A DNA stretch of 64,000 nt from Xanthobacter autotrophicus. GTDB lineage: Bacteria; Pseudomonadota; Alphaproteobacteria; Rhizobiales; Xanthobacteraceae. The stretch's first letter is position 1. Each line of letters opens with the position of its first letter. The notes beneath the pieces were generated by a model. It worked only from the letters and a program-made list of their open reading frames with translations, made no database searches and was not told the origin of the DNA. Both the position numbers and the translations under genes were made by a program. This document shows, one piece after another, positions 56,097 through 64,000 of the stretch. The DNA is taken from the NCBI RefSeq assembly GCF_005871085.1, contig NZ_VAUP01000022.1:124001-188000 (forward strand), read 5' to 3'.

Positions 56097-56935
56097 TGGG
56101 TTCGCGCCGGACCGGAGCGGCCCTGTCACGCGCCTCATTCGGCCTTTTCCTGGCTCTCGCCGCCGCGGTGTCCGCCGCGCCGGCGCGGGCGGCGGAAGAC
56201 TGCTTCCTGGCCACCGATCTCGAAAGCGGGCGGGTACTGGCCAAGCAGGGCCTGTGCGCCACCCGCCATCCGCCCAACTCCACCTTCAAGATCGCCCTCG
56301 CCCTCATGGGTTATGATGCCGGCCTGCTGAAGAGCCAGAGCCAGCCGGTGTTGGAGCCGCCCGAGGGCGCGGATCTTTCCCGGCCACAGACGCGCGGGCC
56401 GCAGACGCCGCGCTCCTGGATGGAGAATTCCGTGGTCTGGTATTCCCAGATCCTTGCCCGCGAGCTGGGGGCGGAGCGCATCGCGGGCTATCTCAAGGCC
56501 TTCGCCTACGGCAATGAGAACATGGGCGGCCTGAAGGGCGAAGACGAGCCCCTGGCGCGCTTCTGGCTCTCCTCGTCCCTGCGCATTTCTCCGCGCGAGC
56601 AGATCGATTTCCTGCGCCGGATGCTGAAGGGCGCCCTGCCCGTCTCCGCCGAGGCGGTCAGCGCCACTGAGCAGCTCCTGCTCATCGACGAGCAGCCGGC
56701 GGGCTGGCTGGTGTTCGGCAAGACTGGCACCGGCAACGGCCGGCACGCCGACGGCAGCCTCGACCATGCGCGGCCGTTCGGCTGGTTCGTGGGCTTCGCC
56801 CGCAAGGCGGCGCACACGGTGGTGTTCGTGCGCTTCACCACCCTCGACATGGCCGCCCCCGAGCCCCTCGGCCCGCAGGCGCGGCGGCAGGCCATCGCCG
56901 TCCTCGCCCCGGTGCTGGCGGCTCAGGCGCCGTGA
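56096..56935 (+). CDS. Class D (OXA-type) beta-lactamase
   Basis: A 279-residue serine beta-lactamase with a signal peptide (LFLALAAAVSAAPARA-AE). All class D motifs are intact: Ser62-Thr-Phe-Lys65 (STFK), S112-x-V114 in NSVVWYSQ, YGN at 138-140, and KTG at 209-211 followed by WFVGF. It hydrolyses beta-lactams, possibly carbapenems, but the spectrum cannot be read from sequence. The start overlaps the panB stop (TGATG), so it is translated from the panB message. No mobile element, integron or resistance neighbour is present, which suggests an intrinsic chromosomal gene. Confidence 0.92.
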   Translation: MGSRRTGAALSRASFGLFLALAAAVSAAPARAAEDCFLATDLESGRVLAKQGLCATRHPPNSTFKIALALMGYDAGLLKSQSQPVLEPPEGADLSRPQTRGPQTPRSWMENSVVWYSQILARELGAERIAGYLKAFAYGNENMGGLKGEDEPLARFWLSSSLRISPREQIDFLRRMLKGALPVSAEAVSATEQLLLIDEQPAGWLVFGKTGTGNGRHADGSLDHARPFGWFVGFARKAAHTVVFVRFTTLDMAAPEPLGPQARRQAIAVLAPVLAAQAP

Positions 56936-57181
56936 ACCTGCCTCGCCGCGCCCGCGCCGTACGCTGACCAGGGCCCGCGCCGCGCGGGCGGCCCCGCCGG
57001 GATGACAAGGACGGCAGGCTTTTGCCGGACGACCATGCCGCAAGATGCTGCCGCAAGATCTTGCCAGCGCCTCAGGCCCCACGGCCGCCGACAGGCCCCC
57101 CACGCCGGAGCCGGCGGCGTCCGATGCCCACCCCATTCGCCCCCTCCAAGGCGCCCGCCGCCGCCAGCCAAGGACAGATCC

Positions 57182-58327
57182 GTGCGCGTCTCCGTCATCG
57201 TGTCCGCCTTCGTCGCTGCGCTCGTGGGATTTGGCGGAACGCTCGCCCTGATCCTCGCCGCTGCCGCCGCGGTGGGGGCAAGCCCCGCCGAGGCCTCCTC
57301 CTGGGTCGCCGCCATCTGCCTGGCTATCGCAGCGACGTCTGCCTTTCTTTCCATGCGCTACCGCATGCCCATCATCGCCGCCTGGTCCACGCCGGGGGCT
57401 GCCCTCATTGCCGGTTTCGGATCGGGGATCGGCATGGCCTCGGCCACCGGCGCCTTTCTGGTCGCTGGCCTGCTGATGGTCTTGTGCGCGGCGATCAAGC
57501 CCCTCGGCGCACTGGTGGCCCGCATCCCGGTGGCGGTGGCCGCCGCCATGCTGGCCGGCGTGCTGGTCCGGTTCGTCATGGCTCTGGCCGAGCAAGCGGC
57601 GGCATCGCCGGCTTTGGTGCTGCCGGTGATCGCGGTGTTCTTCATCGTTCGGCGGTTGTCGCCCAATTGGGCCGTGCCGGCGGCGCTGGTCGCAGGCGGC
57701 GCCGCGGCCATCCTGCTCGGCCGGGTCGGACCCATGCCGGCGCCGGAGCTGTCGGCGCTGGTCTGGACCACGCCCCGCTTCGATCCATCGGTGCTGGTGG
57801 GGCTCGGTGTGCCGCTGTTCCTCGTCACCATGGCCTCGCAGAACCTGCCCGGCTTCGCCGTGCTGCGCGCGAGCGGATACGTGCCGCCGGTGCGGCCCAT
57901 TCTCGCCGTGACCGGCCTTGCCTCCATGGTGACGGCACCCTTTGGCGCCCACGCCACCAACCTGGCCGCCATCACCGCTGCTTTGTGCACGGGGCCGGAG
58001 ACCCATCCCGATCCCAGGCAGCGCTGGCGAGCGGGGCCGGCCTATGCCGGCTTCTATGTCCTGCTTGCGGCCGCCGGCGCCTCGCTTGTGGGCGTGTTCG
58101 CGGCCTTGCCGCCTGCCCTCATCGCCACCATCGCCGGCCTTGCCTTGCTGTCACCGCTGACCGGAGCGCTGACGGCGGCGCTGCACGAGGAAAGGCACCG
58201 GCTGGCAGCAGTAGCCACCTTCGCCACCACGGCTTCGGGAGTCACGGCCCTTGGCCTCGGGGCACCGGTGTGGGGGCTGGCGGCGGGGCTCGCCATCATC
58301 GGCCTGGATCACCTGCGGCGGACCTGA
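57182..58327 (+). CDS. BenE family benzoate/H+ symporter-like transporter
   Basis: A 381-residue membrane protein with about 11-12 hydrophobic segments, matching the BenE family. GTG at 57182 is the start, behind AAGGACA; residues upstream in the frame are Pro-rich and not conserved. Typical blocks include VSVIVSAFVAALVGFGGTLA at the start, YRMPIIAAWSTPGAALIAGF near 55-75, MASQNLPGFAVLRASGYVPP near 220, and APFGAHATNLAAITAALCTG. No benzoate catabolism genes are near, so the substrate may differ. Confidence 0.88.
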   Translation: MRVSVIVSAFVAALVGFGGTLALILAAAAAVGASPAEASSWVAAICLAIAATSAFLSMRYRMPIIAAWSTPGAALIAGFGSGIGMASATGAFLVAGLLMVLCAAIKPLGALVARIPVAVAAAMLAGVLVRFVMALAEQAAASPALVLPVIAVFFIVRRLSPNWAVPAALVAGGAAAILLGRVGPMPAPELSALVWTTPRFDPSVLVGLGVPLFLVTMASQNLPGFAVLRASGYVPPVRPILAVTGLASMVTAPFGAHATNLAAITAALCTGPETHPDPRQRWRAGPAYAGFYVLLAAAGASLVGVFAALPPALIATIAGLALLSPLTGALTAALHEERHRLAAVATFATTASGVTALGLGAPVWGLAAGLAIIGLDHLRRT

Positions 58328-58356
58328 AGTGCGGGACTGCAACCCGCCCCCTGAAA

Positions 58357-58397
58357 CAAAAAATCCCGCGGACGACACCAGTCACCCGCGGGATCCT
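58357..58397 (-). terminator. Intrinsic terminator downstream of the second importer operon
   Basis: On the minus strand the arms ATCCCGCGG and CCGCGGGAT pair across a 14-base loop, followed by TTTTTTG, 70 bases after the last gene of the transporter operon. The T run on this strand makes it a terminator for that operon; the plus strand has no comparable T run for the BenE gene, though the hairpin may slow it. Confidence 0.85.
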
Positions 58398-58467
58398 TGT
58401 TTGCGAGGCAGGCCCTTTACGCCTCGGGCCCTTTACACCTCAGGCCATTAATGTCGGCGGGTCTCGA

Positions 58468-59460
58468 TCAGCCCGCCTTCTTGGCCTTGAACTGCTGGAT
58501 GATGGCGATGACCTCGCCCACGAAGCCGCGGCGGAACAGCGACACCGCGAGCACGAAGATGACGCCCTGGATCACCAGCACCCATTCGCCGAGGCCGGCC
58601 AGATAGTTCTGCATGGTCACGATCACCGCCGCGCCCACGATGGGGCCGAGGATGGTGCCCATGCCGCCCACCAACGTCATCAGGATCACCTCGCCCGACA
58701 TCTGCCAGGCGACGTCGGTGAGCGAGGCCAGCTGGAACACCAGCACCTTGGTGGCCCCGGCAAGGCCAGCCAGCGCCGCCGAGAGCACGAAGGCGAGCAG
58801 CTTATACTGGTTCACCCGGTAGCCCAGCGAGATGGCCCGCGGCTCGTTCTCGCGGATGGCTTTCAGCACCTGCCCGAACGGCGAGTGAATCGTCCGGTAG
58901 ATGACCAGGAAGCCGAACACGAAGATGGCCAGCACCAGATAATAGAGGTTGATGTCCTTCGACAGGTCGAAGATGCCGAACAGCGACCCGCGCGGCACCG
59001 CCTGAAGGCCATCCTCGCCGCCGGTGAAGCGGGCCTGGAGGCAGAAGAAGAAGAACATCTGCGCCAGTGCCAGCGTCACCATGGCGAAATAGATGCCCTG
59101 GCGGCGGATGGCGAGCAGGCCGGAGATGAAGCCCAGCGCGGCGGCGAAGACGACGCCGGCTAGGATGCCCAGTTCCGGCGAGAAGCCCATCACCTTGATG
59201 GTATGGGCGCACACATAGGCCGACCCGCCGAAGAACATGGCATGGCCGAAGGACAGCAGGCCCGTGTAGCCCAAGAGCAGGTTGAAGGCGCACGCGAACA
59301 GCGCGAAGCACATCACCTTCATGAGGAACACGGGATAGACGCCGAACGGCGCCGCCAGCAGCACCGCGATGGCGAGGATGCCGAAGAGGGTGCCGGCGCT
59401 GGCGCCGGAGCCGGTGGCCGCGGGCGCGCCGGCGGGGTGGGCGGGGGTGGAAGTGCTCAT
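58468..59460 (-). CDS. Branched-chain amino acid-type ABC transporter permease (LivM type), second operon
   Basis: A 330-residue permease. The soluble 20-residue N-terminus is Thr/Ala/Gly-rich. LivM blocks are FACAFNLLLGYTGLLSFGHA near 55-74, RRQGIYFAMVTLALAQMFFF near 118-137, and the coupling loop AIRENEPRAISLGYR near 205. It is the last gene of the minus-strand operon, 10 bases after the LivH-type gene. It forms the channel with the LivH-type permease. Substrate unknown. Confidence 0.93.
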   Translation of the reverse strand: MSTSTPAHPAGAPAATGSGASAGTLFGILAIAVLLAAPFGVYPVFLMKVMCFALFACAFNLLLGYTGLLSFGHAMFFGGSAYVCAHTIKVMGFSPELGILAGVVFAAALGFISGLLAIRRQGIYFAMVTLALAQMFFFFCLQARFTGGEDGLQAVPRGSLFGIFDLSKDINLYYLVLAIFVFGFLVIYRTIHSPFGQVLKAIRENEPRAISLGYRVNQYKLLAFVLSAALAGLAGATKVLVFQLASLTDVAWQMSGEVILMTLVGGMGTILGPIVGAAVIVTMQNYLAGLGEWVLVIQGVIFVLAVSLFRRGFVGEVIAIIQQFKAKKAG

Positions 59461-59470
59461 TGCGCCGCGC

Positions 59471-60352
59471 TCACTTGGCTGTGCCGAACAGGCCGGCGGG
59501 CTTCACCATGAGCACGATGGCCATGATGACGAAAATCACCGTGGAGGAAGCCTCCGGGTAGAACACCTTGGTCAGGCCCTCGACAATGCCGAGGCCGAAG
59601 CCGGTGACGATGGCGCCCATGATGGAGCCCATGCCGCCGATCACCACCACCGCGAACACCACGATGATGAGGTTAGAGCCCATGGTGGGGCTCACCTGAT
59701 AGGCCGGCGCGGCGAGCACGCCGGCGAGCGCGGCAAGGCCGACGCCGAAGCCGTAGGTGAGCGTGATCATGCGCGGCACGTCGATACCGAAGGCCTGCAC
59801 CAGGTCCGGCCGCTCGGTGGCGGCGCGCAGGTAGGAGCCGAGCTTGGTGCGCTCGATCACGTACCAGGTGGCAAAGCACACCACGATGGAGGCCACCACC
59901 ACGAAGGCGCGGTAGTTGGGCAGGAACATGAAGCCGAGGTTGGTGCCGCCCGGCAGGGGATTGTTGTAGGGCAGGCCCGAGGAGCCGTACTGCCGCCGGA
60001 ACAGGCCCTCGAAGATCAGGGCGAGGCCGAAGGTGAGCAGCAGGCCGTAGAGATGATCGAGGTGGTAGAGCCGTTTGAGCAATGTGCGTTCGATCACCAT
60101 GCCGATGATGGCCACGATGAGGGGTGACAGCACCAGCGCGCCCCAGAACGGGACGCCGGCATAGTTGAGCAGCATCCACGCCCCGAACGCGCCCATCATG
60201 TATTGCGCGCCGTGGGTGAAGTTGATCACGTTCAGAAGGCCGAAGATCACCGCGAGCCCGAGGCTCAGCATGGCGTAGAACGCGCCGTTGATCAGGCCGA
60301 GCAGCAATTGCCCGAAAAGGGCCTGCGGGGGAATGCCGAGAAGCTCGAACAT
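59471..60352 (-). CDS. Branched-chain amino acid-type ABC transporter permease (LivH type), second operon
   Basis: A 293-residue permease with about eight membrane segments. The block LINGAFYAMLSLGLAVIFGL then NVINFTHGAQYMMGAF near 19-55 is diagnostic for LivH. The coupling loop reads RAATERPDLVQAFGIDV near 177-193. It follows the binding-protein gene by 65 bases and precedes the LivM-type gene by 10. With its partner it forms the transmembrane channel for an amino acid or related compound. Confidence 0.94.
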   Translation of the reverse strand: MFELLGIPPQALFGQLLLGLINGAFYAMLSLGLAVIFGLLNVINFTHGAQYMMGAFGAWMLLNYAGVPFWGALVLSPLIVAIIGMVIERTLLKRLYHLDHLYGLLLTFGLALIFEGLFRRQYGSSGLPYNNPLPGGTNLGFMFLPNYRAFVVVASIVVCFATWYVIERTKLGSYLRAATERPDLVQAFGIDVPRMITLTYGFGVGLAALAGVLAAPAYQVSPTMGSNLIIVVFAVVVIGGMGSIMGAIVTGFGLGIVEGLTKVFYPEASSTVIFVIMAIVLMVKPAGLFGTAK

Positions 60353-60417
60353 CGAAGATCCGTCTCGTCAGGAGGACGCGGGCCGGCCCTTAAGGCCGAC
60401 CCACCTGAATTGGAGCA

Positions 60418-61623
60418 TCAGCCCTTCTTGACGAGGGGGCAGTCGCTGTCGGCGAGCGGACGGAAGGCCTCGTTCGCCGGGATGGTGGCCTTCAGGGTGT
60501 AGTAGTCCCAGGGCCCCTTCGACTCGGAAGGCTTCTTCACCTCGAACAGGAACATGGGGTGGATATGGCGGCCATCGGCCCGCACCTCGCCCTTGCCGAA
60601 CAGCGGGTCGTCGGTGGGGATCTTCTTCATCTCGGCCACCACGGCGGCGCCGTCCTTGGCGGACTTCAGCGCTTCCACCGCCTTCAGGTAATGGGTGACG
60701 CCCGAATAGACGCCGGCCTGCACCATGGTGGGACGACGCCCGCCATTGGCCGCGGCGAAGGCGTCGGCGAACTTGCGGTTGGCGTCGGTCTGGTCCCAGT
60801 ACCAGGCCGAGGTCAGGTTCAGGCCCTGCGCCACCTTGAGACCGAGGGAGTGCACGTCGGTGAGGAAGATGAGCAGGCCAGCGAGCTTCTGGCCGCCGTC
60901 GACGATTCCGTATTCCGACGCCTGCTTGATGGAGTTGATGGTGTCGCCGCCGGCATTGGCGAGGCCCACGATCTTGGCCTTGGAGCTCTGCGCCTGCAGC
61001 AAGAAGGACGAGAAATCGGCGTTGTTGAGCGGCACGCGGACCTGACCCAGCACCTTGCCGCCGTTGGCCTTCACCACTTCCGAGGTGTCGCGCTCGAGGG
61101 CGTGGCCGAAGGCATAGTCGGCGGTGAGGAAGAACCAGGTGTCGCCGCCGGTCTTCACGATCGCCTTGCCGGTGCCGTTGGCTAGCGCCCAGGTGTCGTA
61201 GGTCCAGTGCACGGTGTTGGGGGTGCAGGCCTTGCCGGTGAGGTCGGAAGTGGCCGCGCCGGAATTGATGAAGACCTTGTTCTTTTCCTTGGTGACGCCG
61301 CTGACCGCCAGGGCGACGCCGGAATTGGGCGTATCCACGATGACATCCACGCCGTCCACGTCATACCACTGGCGGGCGACCGAGGTCCCCACGTCCGCCT
61401 TGTTCTGGTGATCGGCGAAGATCACCTCCACCTTGAGGCCCTTGGCGGCGGCGCCGAAGTCTTCCACGGCCTTCTTGGCGGCCCACACCGAGCCCTGGCC
61501 GCCGAGATCGGCATAAAGGCCCGACTGGTCGTTGAGGACGCCGATCTTCACCGGGACCTGGGCGTAAGCGGCACCGGCGCCCATGAGGCTGCTGGCTGCC
61601 AGGAAAATGGCTGCAAGACGCAT
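60418..61623 (-). CDS. Branched-chain amino acid-type ABC transporter substrate-binding protein
   Basis: A 401-residue periplasmic binding protein of the type I fold. The signal peptide MRLAAIFLAASSLMGAGAAY ends near Y-A-Q. The mature start VPVKIGVLNDQSGLYADLGG is the LivJ-type hallmark, followed by DTPNSGVALAVSGVTKEKNK and ADYAFGHALERDTSEVVKAN. It closely resembles the amide/urea/branched-chain amino acid binding proteins, and substrate cannot be chosen from sequence. ATG at 61623 is well placed; it lies 51 bases after the LivF-type gene. Confidence 0.93.
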   Translation of the reverse strand: MRLAAIFLAASSLMGAGAAYAQVPVKIGVLNDQSGLYADLGGQGSVWAAKKAVEDFGAAAKGLKVEVIFADHQNKADVGTSVARQWYDVDGVDVIVDTPNSGVALAVSGVTKEKNKVFINSGAATSDLTGKACTPNTVHWTYDTWALANGTGKAIVKTGGDTWFFLTADYAFGHALERDTSEVVKANGGKVLGQVRVPLNNADFSSFLLQAQSSKAKIVGLANAGGDTINSIKQASEYGIVDGGQKLAGLLIFLTDVHSLGLKVAQGLNLTSAWYWDQTDANRKFADAFAAANGGRRPTMVQAGVYSGVTHYLKAVEALKSAKDGAAVVAEMKKIPTDDPLFGKGEVRADGRHIHPMFLFEVKKPSESKGPWDYYTLKATIPANEAFRPLADSDCPLVKKG

Positions 61624-61674
61624 GTGTTTCCTCCCACCGGCTGCAAGCCGGATTTCTCTGTCAGGAACCCGGCT

Positions 61675-62388
<714 letters not shown>

Positions 62389-62389
62389 C

Positions 62390-63160
62390 TCAATGCGCTC
62401 CACCGGTGCCCATGTAGGCCTCGACGACCTGCGGGTTCTTCGACACCTCGGAATAGGGTCCCTCGGTGAGGATCTCGCCGCGGGCGAGCACGGTGATCGT
62501 GTCGGAGAGGTCGGAAACCACCGAGAGATTGTGCTCCACCATCAGGATGGTGCGGCCCTCGGAAACGCGCTTGATGAGGTCCGACGTGCGCGCGATGTCC
62601 TCGCGGCCCATGCCGGAGGTGGGCTCGTCCAGAAGCAGCATCTCCGGCTCCAGCGCCAGGGTGGTGGCAATCTCCAGCGCCCGTTTGCGGCCGTAGGGAA
62701 GCTCCACCGCAAGATGCTTGGCGTAGGAGATCAGGTCCACGTCGGCCAAAAGCGCCATGGCGCGGTCGTTCAGCGCGTCCAGCGACGTCTCCGACTTCCA
62801 GAAATGGAAGGAATTGCCGATGGGACGCTGCAGCGCGATGCGGACATTGTCCATCACGGTGAGGTGCGGAAATGTCGCCGAGATCTGGAACGAGCGCACC
62901 ATCCCGAGCCGGGCGACATCAGCCGGCGGCGTGCGCGTGATGTCCTTCCCGTTCAGGCGAATGGTGCCCCGGGTCGGTTCCAGAAACTTGGTGATCAGGT
63001 TGAAGCAGGTGGTCTTCCCCGCGCCATTCGGCCCGATCAGGGCGTGAATGGTGTGCCGGCGGATCCTGAGGTCAACGTTCTTGACCGCAGCAAATCCTTT
63101 GAATTCCTTGGTAAGACCAGACGCTTCAACGATGTAGGGCACGTCTGAGACGGTGTCCAT
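62390..63160 (-). CDS. Branched-chain amino acid-type ABC transporter ATP-binding protein (LivG type), second operon
   Basis: A 256-residue ATPase that begins the minus-strand transporter operon. Walker A is GPNGAGKTTC, the signature region ELPYGRKRALEIATTLA has the loosened form common in LivG, and Walker B is LLLDEPTSGMGRE. ATG at 63160. Upstream is a 207-base gap with the promoter of the operon, in which I could not place a confident -35/-10 pair. Together with LivF it drives the importer whose channel and binding protein follow downstream. Confidence 0.93.
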   Translation of the reverse strand: MDTVSDVPYIVEASGLTKEFKGFAAVKNVDLRIRRHTIHALIGPNGAGKTTCFNLITKFLEPTRGTIRLNGKDITRTPPADVARLGMVRSFQISATFPHLTVMDNVRIALQRPIGNSFHFWKSETSLDALNDRAMALLADVDLISYAKHLAVELPYGRKRALEIATTLALEPEMLLLDEPTSGMGREDIARTSDLIKRVSEGRTILMVEHNLSVVSDLSDTITVLARGEILTEGPYSEVSKNPQVVEAYMGTGGAH

Positions 63161-63367
63161 GATCGTAAGGTGCCCTCGCTATTGTGGCCTGCGGAGACAG
63201 CGAGCGTTCCCCTGGCCAATTTCCTCCGGATCGGCACCTTTTGCGGTGCACTTCATCTTGCGTCGCAAACTAGCACGTTGCGCCATGGGAGCGTCAATAG
63301 ACTGCTGACGCGACGTTCGTCTATCTCGATCTTGGTCTGCGCGCATGTCACGCACACTTGTGATTGC

Positions 63368-63931
63368 TCAATCTGCAGGCGTAATGACGAGATCCAGCCA
63401 GGCACCCTCCACCCCCGACACCTGAAGTCGCACGTCACCGCTGGGAATCCCGAATCGCAGACTCTTGCGCAGGCCGGGACAGGCATGCACGCCGGTGAAG
63501 GCGATGGGCGTCAGAGGCCGCCCGTCGACCACCACATCGATCCACGCATTTGCCGAAACCGTGACCTGCCACACCCGCTCGGGCGGGGGTACTTTCAGAT
63601 CCATCACACCGGCGAAGGTCCCGCCGTCGCCCCTGCGCGGCGGGACGGGGAGATTCGCCCCGACCTGCGGCACGAGGCCAAGGCGCAGAGCACCGTCCAG
63701 AGGTAGAACCAGCGTGTCGCCCGGCGTGACCCGACGCGGATCAGGCGCCGAGAGCAAAGCGCGGTCTGCCGCGAGCGGCCAGGCGGCACGTTCGCAATCC
63801 TCCGCCACCGGCTGCGCCCCGGCCACCCCGCCCCTGGCGGCCAGAAATCCAGCAGCCAGAACCAGGGCCACCCCCATCCCGGCGGCGCGCCACCGTCCAC
63901 CGCTTCGCACCGCCCTCGCCAAGGACGCCAT
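63368..63931 (-). CDS. Secreted or membrane-anchored protein of unknown function
   Basis: A 187-residue protein starting at ATG 63931, with GGAGG seven bases upstream; an in-frame GTG at 63973 has no ribosome binding sequence. A basic lead (RAVRSGGRWR) precedes a hydrophobic segment (AAGMGVALVLAAGFLAARGG), a signal or anchor. The rest has two Cys (EDCERAAWPL and HACPGL) and reads like a beta-rich periplasmic domain: VTVSANAWIDVVVDGRPLTP, then DVRLQVSGVEGAWLDLVI. I do not recognise the family. It is alone, 207 bases beyond the transporter operon. Confidence 0.68.
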   Translation of the reverse strand: MASLARAVRSGGRWRAAGMGVALVLAAGFLAARGGVAGAQPVAEDCERAAWPLAADRALLSAPDPRRVTPGDTLVLPLDGALRLGLVPQVGANLPVPPRRGDGGTFAGVMDLKVPPPERVWQVTVSANAWIDVVVDGRPLTPIAFTGVHACPGLRKSLRFGIPSGDVRLQVSGVEGAWLDLVITPAD

Positions 63932-63964
63932 GGCCACCACCGCCTCCGGCATCTGCCGCAAGAT

Positions 63965-63997
63965 GTATCTCACGGGATATATCTTATCCTGAAATAC
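63965..63997. promoter_or_regulatory. AT-rich dyad upstream of the last gene
   Basis: A 33-base imperfect dyad: GTATCTCACGGGATA on one side and TATCCTGAAATAC on the other, with the inner perfect repeat GGATA-TATCT-TATCC. It is AT-rich in a GC-rich setting, about 35 bases upstream of the gene start, and near the window edge. A regulator binding site is the simplest reading. Confidence 0.4.
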
Positions 63998-64000
63998 ACC

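Noticed and set aside
57022-59163. Long frame over benE and the start of the second importer
   Set aside because: Out of frame with BenE, no family features, crosses a terminator.

Overview
This window is GC-rich chromosomal DNA of an alphaproteobacterium, most probably a member of the Hyphomicrobiales near Xanthobacter, Starkeya or Ancylobacter. The evidence is gene content and order. There is a SorAB-type sulfite dehydrogenase, a phosphatase-DUF4170-DUF374-waaA-lpxK lipid A/Kdo cluster, a pepA...holC pair, an ilvB-ilvN-ilvC set with a peptide-coding leader, and short GC-rich intergenic palindromes. Coding density is high, many gene pairs overlap by 1-4 bases, and GTG or TTG starts are common. 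I see no tRNA, rRNA, insertion sequence, prophage or CRISPR array.

Layout. 1-3501: a five-part branched-chain-amino-acid-type ABC importer (the binding-protein gene is cut by the window edge), followed by pxpA-pxpB-pxpC for 5-oxoprolinase (3672-6200). 6403-8367: a carboxylesterase with a His/Asp tail, a cysteine-dioxygenase-like protein without metal ligands, and a secreted NTF2-like protein. 8476-8947: a BrnT toxin gene with a short antitoxin gene. 9038-13049 (minus strand): branched-chain amino acid synthesis, ilvB-ilvN-ilvC, preceded by a promoter, an 18-residue leader peptide rich in Ile, Val and Leu, and an attenuator hairpin. 13205-19405: a secreted protein, ubiA, and the lipid A/Kdo operon. 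19846-21801: acs. 22144-27089: small and housekeeping proteins (Nudix, HD hydrolase, phosphatase, MFS, methyltransferase). 27155-29826: a DNA exonuclease-ligase pair. 29938-30695: a LexA-like repressor with dyad sites in its own promoter. 30774-34461: DUF952, MATE, a small membrane protein, LysE, and an alpha/beta hydrolase.

34814-36849: ffh and rpsP. 37159-39818: pepA, two tiny coupled membrane proteins, and holC. 39892-41377: holin-like membrane proteins and a DsbA-fold isomerase. 41534-43089: sorAB. 43335-47696: a secreted coiled-coil protein, a lipase-like hydrolase, YjbQ, an orphan response regulator and AmpG. 47707-52012 (minus strand): leuS-lptE-holA. 52216-58327: an ion antiporter, an L,D-transpeptidase, NnrU, panB, a complete class D beta-lactamase and a BenE transporter. 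58468-63160 (minus strand): a second complete branched-chain-type ABC importer. 63368-63931: a secreted protein of unknown function.

Functional links. The first importer sits directly upstream of 5-oxoprolinase, which suggests it brings in an amino acid derivative that ends as 5-oxoproline or glutamate. The ilv leader would couple synthesis of Ile, Val and Leu to charging of their tRNAs. The DUF4170 and DUF374 genes lie inside an operon that builds the lipid A-Kdo core. AmpG, the L,D-transpeptidase and the OXA-type beta-lactamase all concern peptidoglycan, but they are not in one operon. No strikingly new multi-gene system is evident. The best leads are the ilv leader, the repressor promoter, the metal-less dioxygenase-like protein and the BrnT partner without a visible DNA-binding domain.
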